From: Flavobacterium sp.
GTDB lineage: Bacteria; Bacteroidota; Bacteroidia; Flavobacteriales; Flavobacteriaceae
NCBI GenBank assembly: GCA_015478765.1
Contig: JADMKR010000119.1
Coordinates: forward strand, 6,668-25,654
Reading direction: 5' to 3'
Length of the DNA stretch: 18,987 nucleotides
A program made the position numbers and the translations under genes. A model generated the notes under the pieces. The model worked only from the letters and a program-made list of their open reading frames with translations. It was not told the DNA's origin and did not search any database. Below, piece after piece: positions 1-6,934 of the stretch. Within the stretch, counting starts at the first letter, position 1. Each line of letters starts with the position of its first letter.

Positions 1-411
1 GACTGCTTTCGAAGCGCCTCCGGTACCCAGTATAAGCGCCGACTCGTGATGAGGTTTCAAAAGTGGCTTTAACGCTTTGCGGAATCCGTACCAATCGGTA
101 TTGTAGCCTTTCAATCGGCCGTCTGCTAACTTCTTTACGGTATTCACAGCTCCTATTTCGCGTGCAGTCCTTGAAAGTTTGTCCAAATGTGGAATAACCG
201 ATTCTTTATACGGAATGGTAACGTTGAATCCGATAAGGTTTTCATCCGAAGCGATCAAACGCACATCGGCCACGTTCTCGGTATCGAATAATTCATAAGT
301 AAAACCGTCGAGATGTAATGCCTCAAATTTGGATTGGAAATAAGCGGGCGAAAACGAGTACGAAATGTCTTTGCCCAATAATCCGAATTTATGTTTTTTC
401 GATTCTTCCAT
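1..411 (-). CDS. aroE: Shikimate dehydrogenase (N-terminal part, runs off left edge)
   Basis: Reduces 3-dehydroshikimate to shikimate with NADPH, a cytoplasmic step of aromatic amino acid synthesis. The 137 visible residues hold the whole substrate-binding half: the shikimate-contacting YSFSP near residues 18-22, GFNVTIPYKE at 61-70 with the catalytic Lys69, GAVNTV at 87-92 with Asn90, and NTDWYG at 104-109 with the catalytic Asp106. The start of the NADP Rossmann loop, GTGGAS at 129-134, follows just before the window ends. The family is about 250-280 residues, so roughly half is missing. The ATG at 409-411 is the only Met in the visible part and sits the right distance before FGLLG, so the start is secure. 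The gene follows a TPR gene on the same strand, but an intrinsic terminator lies between them, ending four bases from this ATG. Confidence 0.96.
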   Translation of the reverse strand, partial: MEESKKHKFGLLGKDISYSFSPAYFQSKFEALHLDGFTYELFDTENVADVRLIASDENLIGFNVTIPYKESVIPHLDKLSRTAREIGAVNTVKKLADGRLKGYNTDWYGFRKALKPLLKPHHESALILGTGGASKAV

Positions 412-415
412 ACAT

Positions 416-445
416 AAAAAAAAACCGGCCAGTAATACCAGCCGG
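416..445 (-). terminator. Intrinsic terminator between the TPR gene and aroE
   Basis: Read on the minus strand, CCGGCTGGT - ATT - ACTGGCCGG (445 to 425) forms a 9-base-pair stem (7 Watson-Crick, 2 G-T) with a 3-base loop, followed directly by nine T residues (424 to 416). This is a textbook Rho-independent terminator for the TPR gene, whose stop codon is at 467-469. The T tract ends only four bases before the aroE start codon, so the same hairpin lies in the aroE leader. Confidence 0.85.
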
Positions 446-466
446 CCTGTTTTAAAGCGCTATTAT

Positions 467-1864
467 TTAACCTTTATTATACTTGTTGATCATATTCTGA
501 ACCATGCGCCGCTCCCACACCACCGGAAACAATTCCTTGAGCAGTGTCTGGTTTTTCAGGCTCAGCCGCAATGCGTTGCTTAAATGGAATTTACCTTTTT
601 TATCATCGATCAGCATAAAATACAAACCTGCCAATCGATATTCGATTTCGTATGATTCCGGGAAGTACTCGGTCGCCTGCAACAACGTTTGGGTAGCCGA
701 TTCAAATTCGCCTAAAAATTGTAGTATATCGACCCAAAACAACCAGGTATCCAATTGGAAGTCGCCAAGTTCAACAGCTTTTCGGTAACCAAATTCGGCT
801 TCCTCGAAAAAGTTCATCTCCTTGTTGATCGATGCGTACCGTTTCCAGTACAATCGGTTTTGGTTGTCGATCGCAATCGCTTTGTTGACATAAAACAATG
901 CTTTCTGATGATTCTTCTGACGAACGTAAAAATCGGTTATGGCAATCCAGCCTTTGTCGAGTAAAGGATCTTCGTGTACCGTTTTGTGATAGTATTTTAA
1001 AGCCAGCACATTCTTGCCGAGTTTCTCGTAGCATTTCCCAATCCGAAGCATCGCAAATGGTGTCGCATCGTCGAGCTCAATGGTTCGGGTATAGCTTTCG
1101 ATCGCCTCGTCATACCGCTTAAGTCTTTCAAGTGATTTGGCTTTCTCCATGAAAGCGCCCAAAAATTCATCGTCGATAAGAGTCGCATAATCGAATGCGC
1201 GTAAGGCTTCTTCGTAATTTTTCAGGCTGTAGTTCAGTCGGCCAACCTGATGCCAGGCGATTTCACTATACGGATTGCCATCGATATATTTGTTTAGATA
1301 TTCAATCGCCGCCTCATTTTGGTCAAGGAACTCGAAACAATACACAACATTGTACAAGGCAGCCTGATCTTCGGGATCCTCCTCAAGGCATTTAATGAAA
1401 TTCGCTTTTGCCAGTTCGAGATTGTCCATGAATAAATACTCCATGCCAATCAGGTTATAGACATCGGCGTAATCTTCGGTTAGTTTAAGTGCTATGTTCA
1501 GTTGGTCGACAGCCTTCTCATGATTGTCGCGCTTTGAAAAAATATTTGCCCGCTGAATGTAGATCTCTTCATTATTGGGTTCGAGGGCAAAAAGTTCGTT
1601 TAAAAGCCTTTCGGCGATGTCGAGCTTGTCGTCGTAAATCAACATCTCTACCTGTACCAGCTTTAAACCGGTCGATTTCGGATGTTGCTCCAGTGCTAAT
1701 TTTAAGGCCTTTTTGGCTAAAGACGCTTTCCCGGTATCGAGGTAATGAAGGATGATATCCTCAAATTCCTCAGAATCAAAAAACAGTACTTTGTTGGTTT
1801 TCAACATCGACTCGAATTTCGACAGGGATAAGTTATAGTCTTCTTCTTCGTTGCTTAATTGCAT
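467..1864 (-). CDS. Cytoplasmic tetratricopeptide repeat protein
   Basis: A 465-residue protein made almost wholly of about ten or eleven tandem TPR helical hairpins from about residue 35 to 440. Typical repeat cores are visible, such as YNLIGMEYLFMDNLELAKAN, WHQVGRLNYSLKNYEEALRA and LRIGKCYEKLGKNVLALKYY. TPR arrays are protein-protein scaffolds; no catalytic domain is fused. There is no signal peptide or membrane segment, so it should be cytoplasmic. The N-terminus is acidic (EEEDYN), and the C-terminus ends in a short basic helix after the last repeat (VWERRMVQNMINKYNKG). It is followed by a strong terminator and preceded by a 216-base gap, so it is probably a single-gene unit. I recall similar TPR proteins beside aroE in flavobacteria, but I know of no assigned function. 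Confidence 0.9.
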   Translation of the reverse strand: MQLSNEEEDYNLSLSKFESMLKTNKVLFFDSEEFEDIILHYLDTGKASLAKKALKLALEQHPKSTGLKLVQVEMLIYDDKLDIAERLLNELFALEPNNEEIYIQRANIFSKRDNHEKAVDQLNIALKLTEDYADVYNLIGMEYLFMDNLELAKANFIKCLEEDPEDQAALYNVVYCFEFLDQNEAAIEYLNKYIDGNPYSEIAWHQVGRLNYSLKNYEEALRAFDYATLIDDEFLGAFMEKAKSLERLKRYDEAIESYTRTIELDDATPFAMLRIGKCYEKLGKNVLALKYYHKTVHEDPLLDKGWIAITDFYVRQKNHQKALFYVNKAIAIDNQNRLYWKRYASINKEMNFFEEAEFGYRKAVELGDFQLDTWLFWVDILQFLGEFESATQTLLQATEYFPESYEIEYRLAGLYFMLIDDKKGKFHLSNALRLSLKNQTLLKELFPVVWERRMVQNMINKYNKG

Positions 1865-1884
1865 ACTTTTTTCTTTAAAATTAT

Positions 1885-1900
1885 CCTAACTAAAGTTAGG
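1885..1900. repeat. Perfect short inverted repeat in the TPR gene leader
   Basis: CCTAAC - TAAA - GTTAGG is a perfect 6-base-pair dyad with a 4-base loop, 20 bases upstream of the TPR start codon. Allowing one bulged T, it extends by ATTA/TAAT on the outside. On the minus strand it includes TAACTTTA, a partial match to the TAnnTTTG promoter element, but I found no -33 TTG at a suitable distance. It could be an operator or an mRNA leader hairpin. Confidence 0.5.
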
Positions 1901-2002
1901 TAATGAGGTGCGCGATCGATGTTTGTAATGCATTTGTTGTGAACAATTTAATTAACAACAGAATCATGACATTTTCGTTACACGCTTTCCTGAATTTTTT
2001 AC

Positions 2003-2080
2003 AGGAGCTCTATCCCGCTCTCGCCTGTATCTGCCGCCGCTGCGCTGCGTCAGGATGCCGGCTCCATCGGGGCTAGGGCA
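2003..2080 (-). repeat. GC-rich intergenic element resembling a dispersed flavobacterial repeat
   Basis: On the minus strand this begins GCCCTAGCCCCGATGGAGCC directly after the aminotransferase stop codon and ends near GAGCGGGATAGAGCTCC. It is much richer in G+C than the AT-rich 140 bases that follow it. The ends are imperfectly inverted: CTATCCCG at 2010-2017 against CGGGGCTAG at 2068-2076, and GGAGC at 2004-2008 against GCTCC at 2061-2065, so the transcript could fold end to end. From memory, elements with these same edges (GCCCTAGCCCCGAT...GATAGCGGGA) recur between genes in Flavobacterium genomes. Only one copy is in this window, so the repeat status rests on recall. The rest of the 1865-2080 gap shows no gene. 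Confidence 0.55.
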
Positions 2081-3277
2081 TCAGTCTTTTTTGGATGTTT
2101 CTTCCAGGATTTCGTCCATTACCTGTAACAGGATTTGGCAGCCCTCGGTTATTTCACCTTCCGATATGGTCAGTGGCGGCGTTATTCGTATCGCACGGCC
2201 TTCGAAAAGCAACCAAAATAATATCAGTCCTTTTTGTTGGCATCTCAGAATCACCTCGTTAGTGATCTCAGCACTGGGCGTCATTGCTGCCAGCATCAGC
2301 CCTTTGCCGCGCACCTCGGTTATCAAAGGATGTACCAGAAGACGCCTGAAAAGTTTTTCTTTGATTATTGTCTGTTGTATTATGTCCGACTCAGTAATTT
2401 CCTTCAAAGTCGCCAAACACGCTGCCGCAATGACAGGGTGTCCGCCAAAAGTGGTGATATGCCCGAGCTTGGGTTTATCCGAAAGCAATGCCATCATTGC
2501 CGCCGATGCCGAGAACGCACCTACCGGCATGCCACCGCCCATTCCCTTGCCCAGAATTACAATATCGGGCACCACATCGTAATTCTGAAACCCGAACAGC
2601 TTTCCGGTCCGGCCAAAACCAGGCTGGATTTCGTCGATGATCATCATGGCGCCAACTTGGGTGCAGCGCTGGCGAACTTTCATCAGAAAACCATTTTCAG
2701 GCTCTATGAATCCCGCGCCGCCCTGAATGCTTTCCAGGATAATTCCGGCGGTTTTCTCAGTGATCTTGTCTAAATCGTGTTCGTTGTTGAATGTGATGAA
2801 TTCGACATCCGCCAATAACGGACCGAATGGGTGCTTGCGTTCCTCAAATCCCATGACGCTCATCGAACCCATCGTATTGCCATGGTACGCGTTATGGCAC
2901 GAGATAAACTGGCTTCTACCGGTTACACGGCGGGCGAGTTTTAAGGCGCCTTCGGTTGCTTCGGTGCCCGAGTTGACCAAGTAGGTCACTTCAAGCGGAT
3001 CGGGTAGAAGCGATGCCAGCAATTTGCAATACGCCACCGCCGGACTTTGCGAGTATTCGCCGTACACCATGACATGCGAGTATTTGTCGAGCTGGTCTAA
3101 AATTGCCTTGTTCACGCGCGGATGTCGATGGCCCAGGGTGACCGCCGAAACACCTGCGACAAAATCCAGGTATCGGTTATTGTGTGTGTCGTAAATATAA
3201 GATCCGTCGGCATGCGAAACTTCCATGCCTAGCGGATGCGGCGATGTTTGCGCCTGATATCGTAAAAAATCGTTCAC
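2081..3277 (-). CDS. Class III (ornithine/acetylornithine-type) PLP aminotransferase
   Basis: A fold-type I aminotransferase of about 398 residues. With the start chosen here, the PLP-lysine is Lys244 in ILGKGMGGGMPVG, and the ring-stacking motif IIDEIQPGFGRTG holds Asp215. The phosphate-binding SGTEA is at 103-107, AYHGNTMGSMSVMG lies near 130-143, and TTFGGHP follows the lysine. The family moves amino groups from omega-amino donors such as ornithine, acetylornithine or GABA to 2-oxoglutarate; the true substrate is not readable. I place the start at a GTG (3275-3277), giving (M)NDFLRYQAQTSPHP, ten bases after the OstA-like stop. An ATG at 3331 in the same frame would add an 18-residue basic tail absent from homologues as I recall them, and would overlap the upstream gene by 44 bases. 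It is probably co-transcribed with the OstA-like gene. Confidence 0.9.
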   Translation of the reverse strand: MNDFLRYQAQTSPHPLGMEVSHADGSYIYDTHNNRYLDFVAGVSAVTLGHRHPRVNKAILDQLDKYSHVMVYGEYSQSPAVAYCKLLASLLPDPLEVTYLVNSGTEATEGALKLARRVTGRSQFISCHNAYHGNTMGSMSVMGFEERKHPFGPLLADVEFITFNNEHDLDKITEKTAGIILESIQGGAGFIEPENGFLMKVRQRCTQVGAMMIIDEIQPGFGRTGKLFGFQNYDVVPDIVILGKGMGGGMPVGAFSASAAMMALLSDKPKLGHITTFGGHPVIAAACLATLKEITESDIIQQTIIKEKLFRRLLVHPLITEVRGKGLMLAAMTPSAEITNEVILRCQQKGLILFWLLFEGRAIRITPPLTISEGEITEGCQILLQVMDEILEETSKKD

Positions 3278-3287
3278 AGTATTATTG

Positions 3288-4919
3288 CTATTTTTTCGAC
3301 GGATCGATTTGGTCGTATTCCAGCGTTTCACGCCTTATTTCCATCGGGGTGTTTTCTTTGGCAAGTTCGGCCTTTGCCTGTCGTTCAATTTGTTCATGGC
3401 CAACATTTTCCTCGGGCGGGAAAATATCTTCGGGCGACATTATTCGTTCGTCTCCGCGCCAAATGAATCCGCGCAGCTTTCGAGCGTTTTCAGGTAGATC
3501 TTTCTCGGGATAAATTTTGCTGTCGGGCATTCCAATCAAAGTAATGGTATCGATTTGATTTTTCTCCATCGTCATGTTGATATTGCTGCTGGCTCCCATA
3601 TCGATGCCAACAAGCTCCTGTTCGTCGTTTCTCACGTAGTAGATGACTTCCGTATTTCGGATGATGTCAACTTCGCGCAGTTCGTTTTCTTCAAACCTTC
3701 CGTATAAGTTCTGGCCTTTTACCTGATTAAATCCGGTGCCAAGCGTATCGCGGGAGACAATGAAGGCATTGTTCAATACTTTCAGCGAGTCGATTTTCTC
3801 TGTTTTGGTATTTGCTATCAGATGCATCACATCACCTGTCATCTGATTTTCGAAATTCCACAAAATCGGCCGCCCGATCAATTTCGTCAATCCGCTGGTT
3901 TGCGATGAATGGATCGAGTCGCATTTGCCACTTAAATCGGTTTTGTAAAATCGGGCATTGTTGAACGCCCTGATGATTCTATTTTCCGGCTTGCCTGTAA
4001 TCAACAATCGCTTCCCGTGAATGTAAACCGAGTCGTTTTCGACAAAATTCACGGCCACGGCACGCTTGGTGACAAACATCGAATCGCGGTCGCGATATAC
4101 CTCGCCGTAATGGCCTTTGACGATACCGCGGTTAATAGAATCGGTTATTTTTACATTGTTGGTTGCAGAGGCAAATTCGCGGGTTCTGTCATAATACAAA
4201 CTGTCGCCTTCGATAAGTCGGTCGTTATACCGTATGTAGGACTTTCGCAGAAAATGACCCACATTGCGTTTGCTGTCATAAAAGCCTTTTTCGGTATAGA
4301 TATAGTTCTTCTTGCTGGTGATCGTCGACGGTCCGAACAGATACGAATGCCCCGAATTGTTATAATAATCCAGGTGATTTGATTTTAAAACATATTCGGG
4401 ATTGGTGAGGGTAACCGCAGTAGTAAAGCGAAATTTTTTCTCGTTCGCAAAATAGCGCCCCGATTTGCTTCGCAGCGTGTTCTCTTTATTGACGATTGTT
4501 CCGTTAGTGTTATAATAAGCCTGCTGTGATACCCGGTCAAAATACAGCGAATCGGTCGTAAGCGTCATGTCGGGTGACCGCAGCACTACATTTCCGGATG
4601 CAAACGCCTGTTTAATGTTGCCGTTGTATTCGCCATTCGTGCTGTTCAAAAATAGCGTGTCGCCCTGCACAATCTGCACATTGCCAAATGCCTTTATATA
4701 GTTTTCTTTCTGAAAGAGATACGCTTTATTGCACGTTAGTATCGCGCCGTCGTGATTTACCCGAACATTGCCGGTAAGTAAGGCGGCATCGGGAATTTCG
4801 GTTTGGTTGATGTCGAAATCATCTGCGTTTTCAACAATGATCCGATTAGAAGTTTGCGTCTGGGCGAAAGAACCTGCTGAAAGGAATCCAAAGCAGAGAA
4901 GTAAAAAATATTTGCTCAA
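3288..4919 (-). CDS. OstA/LptA-like periplasmic LPS-transport protein
   Basis: A 543-residue exported protein. Residues 1-19 form a clear signal peptide (MSKYFLLLCFGFLSAGSFA before QTQ). The mature part is rich in the repeated beta-strand pattern of the OstA domain, where each turn reads like 'GNV.v..gd..l.sd...Y': DAALLTGNVRVNHDGAIL, KAFGNVQIVQGDTLFLN and ASGNVVLRSPDMTLTTDSLY are examples in the first 130 residues. OstA (LptA) domains stack into a beta-taco groove that carries LPS across the periplasm. This protein is much longer than LptA (about 180 residues) but close to the usual length of Bacteroidetes OstA-like proteins. The C-terminal 60 residues are charged and look unstructured. It heads a likely two-gene unit with the aminotransferase. 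Its role in LPS export is inferred from the domain. Confidence 0.88.
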   Translation of the reverse strand: MSKYFLLLCFGFLSAGSFAQTQTSNRIIVENADDFDINQTEIPDAALLTGNVRVNHDGAILTCNKAYLFQKENYIKAFGNVQIVQGDTLFLNSTNGEYNGNIKQAFASGNVVLRSPDMTLTTDSLYFDRVSQQAYYNTNGTIVNKENTLRSKSGRYFANEKKFRFTTAVTLTNPEYVLKSNHLDYYNNSGHSYLFGPSTITSKKNYIYTEKGFYDSKRNVGHFLRKSYIRYNDRLIEGDSLYYDRTREFASATNNVKITDSINRGIVKGHYGEVYRDRDSMFVTKRAVAVNFVENDSVYIHGKRLLITGKPENRIIRAFNNARFYKTDLSGKCDSIHSSQTSGLTKLIGRPILWNFENQMTGDVMHLIANTKTEKIDSLKVLNNAFIVSRDTLGTGFNQVKGQNLYGRFEENELREVDIIRNTEVIYYVRNDEQELVGIDMGASSNINMTMEKNQIDTITLIGMPDSKIYPEKDLPENARKLRGFIWRGDERIMSPEDIFPPEENVGHEQIERQAKAELAKENTPMEIRRETLEYDQIDPSKK

Positions 4920-4932
4920 TGGAAATTTTTTT

Positions 4933-4959
4933 CAAATTTATGAAAATCAGTCCGTACAA
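4933..4959 (-). promoter_or_regulatory. Promoter for the OstA-like gene
   Basis: On the minus strand a TTG (4959-4957) lies 16 bases before TAAATTTG (4940-4933), an exact match to the Bacteroidetes -7 element TAnnTTTG. The spacer is one base below the usual 17-23. Transcription would start near 4927, leaving a leader of about ten bases or fewer before the ATG at 4919. Confidence 0.6.
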
Positions 4960-4984
4960 GGTGGTTATTAAGATTTATTTATAT

Positions 4985-5012
4985 TTTGGGTTCAGCCAAA
5001 TCTTTATATTTG
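4985..5012 (+). promoter_or_regulatory. Promoter for the GH13 gene
   Basis: TTTG at 4985-4988 is followed after 16 bases by TATATTTG at 5005-5012, an exact TAnnTTTG match. The expected transcription start is near 5018, giving a leader of about 25 bases before the ATG at 5045. It stands back to back with the OstA-like promoter in the same 125-base gap. Confidence 0.65.
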
Positions 5013-5044
5013 TAATTCCCGGTTTCTAAGCTCCGGATACCTCT

Positions 5045-6913
5045 ATGATGAAATTGTTCGCAACCGCGCTGATTGGAATGACTTTATCCACTACTGTGCA
5101 ATCCCAAACCGACCAAATGGCCAATCAGGAGAATGCTGCCCCAAAGAATAAATATGTTGTGTACCAGGTTTTCACCCGATTGTTCGGCAACACAAAAACC
5201 ACCAACAAACCCTGGGGAACCATCAATGAAAATGGTGTTGGCAAGTTCAACGATTTTACCGATAAAGCACTTCAGGAAATAAAGGATTTGGGTGTGACGC
5301 ACATTTGGTACACCGGAGTGCCGCATCATGCGGTAATAAACGACTACACTTCTATAGGTGTTTCAAATGATGATCCCGATGTAGTCAAAGGACGCGCGGG
5401 CTCGCCATATGCAGTTAAGGATTATTATAATGTTAATCCCGACTTGGCCGTAAACCCGGCCAAACGGATGAAAGAATTCGAAGAACTGATTAAGCGCACC
5501 CACAAAAACGGACTAAAACTGATCATCGATATTGTTCCCAATCATGTGGCGCGGCGCTATGAAGGTAAAAACAATCCACGAAAAGTGAATGATTTCGGCG
5601 CCAATGATGACACCTCTGTCGAATATGCGCGTGACAATAATTTTTATTACATCCCCGGAAAGGCTTTTGAGGTTCCCCAATCGGAAGATTACAAACCACT
5701 TGGTGGCCAGCCGCATCCGTTGCGCGATGGGAAATTTAAGGAAATGCCCGCCAAATGGACCGGTAACGGATCGCGACAAGCACAGCCGGATATCAATGAC
5801 TGGTATGAAACCGTAAAAATAAATTATGGCGTAAGGCCAGATGGAAGTAAAGATTTTCCTGAGCTGCCTGCCAGTTTTGCTTCCAAATCAATTGAGGAAC
5901 ACTACGATTTTTGGCGAAAAAAAGATGTTCCCGATTCGTGGAAGAAATTTCGTGATATCACACTATTCTGGATCGACAAAGGTGTCGACGGTTTTCGCTA
6001 TGATATGGCGGAAATGGTTCCGGTGGAATTTTGGAGTTACATGAATTCAGCCATCAAAAAAGAAAATCCGGATGCGTTTTTACTGGCTGAAGTCTATAAT
6101 CCGGCCGAGTATCGGAATTACATTCATATCGGAAAGATGGATTATTTATATGACAAAGTTGAGCTGTACGACAAACTGAAAGAAGTCGTTCAGGGAAAAA
6201 GCAGTGCCGATGGCATCTCCGACATTCAGGCCGGACTCGCAGATATCGAGCATCACATGCTTCACTTTGTGGACAATCACGACGAGCAGCGGGTCGCCAG
6301 CGCAGAATTTGCGGGCAACGGACACAAAGGCAAACCTCTGATGGTAGTTTCGGCAACAATCAGCACGGCGCCAACAATGATTTATTTTGGACAGGAAGTT
6401 GGCGAACCGGGGAATGAAGATGCCGGATTTGGCAAGCCTTCGCGCACCTCAATTTTTGACTATGTAGGTGTACCGCATCATCAACGATGGATGAATAACG
6501 GCAAATTTGACGGCGGACAATTGAACGGAGAGGAACGCGCGTTGCGGGATTTCTATAAAAAACTTTTGAATTTCACCTTAACCAGCGATGCGCTCAAAGG
6601 GAAATTCAGAGAGATCCAATCGGCAAACAGAAAGGCCAATAGTAAATACAATGAGGATATTTACTCATTCGTAAGATGGTCTGACAACGAAAAACTGATT
6701 ATAATCAGCAACTTTTCAGGTCTGAAAACAGGTTATTTCGAACTGGTGGTTCCTGCTTATGTTATCGCCGAATGGAAGTTAAAAGACGGCAGTTATATAA
6801 TTAAAGACCAGTTGTTTAACGATAGTACGCTAAAGTTGGAGGTTACCGGTGGCATTGGTCGCACCATGATAAGGATTGCCCCATCGGAATCGTTTATTTA
6901 TAAGCTGCGGTAA
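5045..6913 (+). CDS. Secreted GH13 alpha-amylase family enzyme
   Basis: A 622-residue glycoside hydrolase family 13 protein acting on alpha-glucans. The four conserved regions are present: DIVPNH (162-167), GVDGFRYDMAE with the nucleophile Asp320, LLAEVY with the acid/base Glu349, and FVDNHDEQR with Asp413. The catalytic set is complete. The barrel starts near KYVVYQVFTRLFG (36-48), and an all-beta C-terminal domain follows from about residue 525. The N-terminus looks like a signal peptide (LFATALIGMTLSTTVQS) without a lipobox cysteine, so it is probably periplasmic. There is no type 9 C-terminal domain, and I see no cysteine in the protein. It stands alone with its own promoter, with no SusC/SusD pair or sugar regulator nearby, and on the strand opposite its neighbours. 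Exact specificity (amylase, neopullulanase, cyclomaltodextrinase) cannot be told. Confidence 0.93.
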   Translation: MMKLFATALIGMTLSTTVQSQTDQMANQENAAPKNKYVVYQVFTRLFGNTKTTNKPWGTINENGVGKFNDFTDKALQEIKDLGVTHIWYTGVPHHAVINDYTSIGVSNDDPDVVKGRAGSPYAVKDYYNVNPDLAVNPAKRMKEFEELIKRTHKNGLKLIIDIVPNHVARRYEGKNNPRKVNDFGANDDTSVEYARDNNFYYIPGKAFEVPQSEDYKPLGGQPHPLRDGKFKEMPAKWTGNGSRQAQPDINDWYETVKINYGVRPDGSKDFPELPASFASKSIEEHYDFWRKKDVPDSWKKFRDITLFWIDKGVDGFRYDMAEMVPVEFWSYMNSAIKKENPDAFLLAEVYNPAEYRNYIHIGKMDYLYDKVELYDKLKEVVQGKSSADGISDIQAGLADIEHHMLHFVDNHDEQRVASAEFAGNGHKGKPLMVVSATISTAPTMIYFGQEVGEPGNEDAGFGKPSRTSIFDYVGVPHHQRWMNNGKFDGGQLNGEERALRDFYKKLLNFTLTSDALKGKFREIQSANRKANSKYNEDIYSFVRWSDNEKLIIISNFSGLKTGYFELVVPAYVIAEWKLKDGSYIIKDQLFNDSTLKLEVTGGIGRTMIRIAPSESFIYKLR

Positions 6914-6934
6914 TCAGCCGATCAGAAAGTCAAA

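Noticed and set aside
2055..2582. Long plus-strand open frame (about 175 codons) opposite the aminotransferase
   Set aside because: It is antisense to a gene with complete family motifs, its protein shows no recognisable domain, and it begins inside the GC-rich element.
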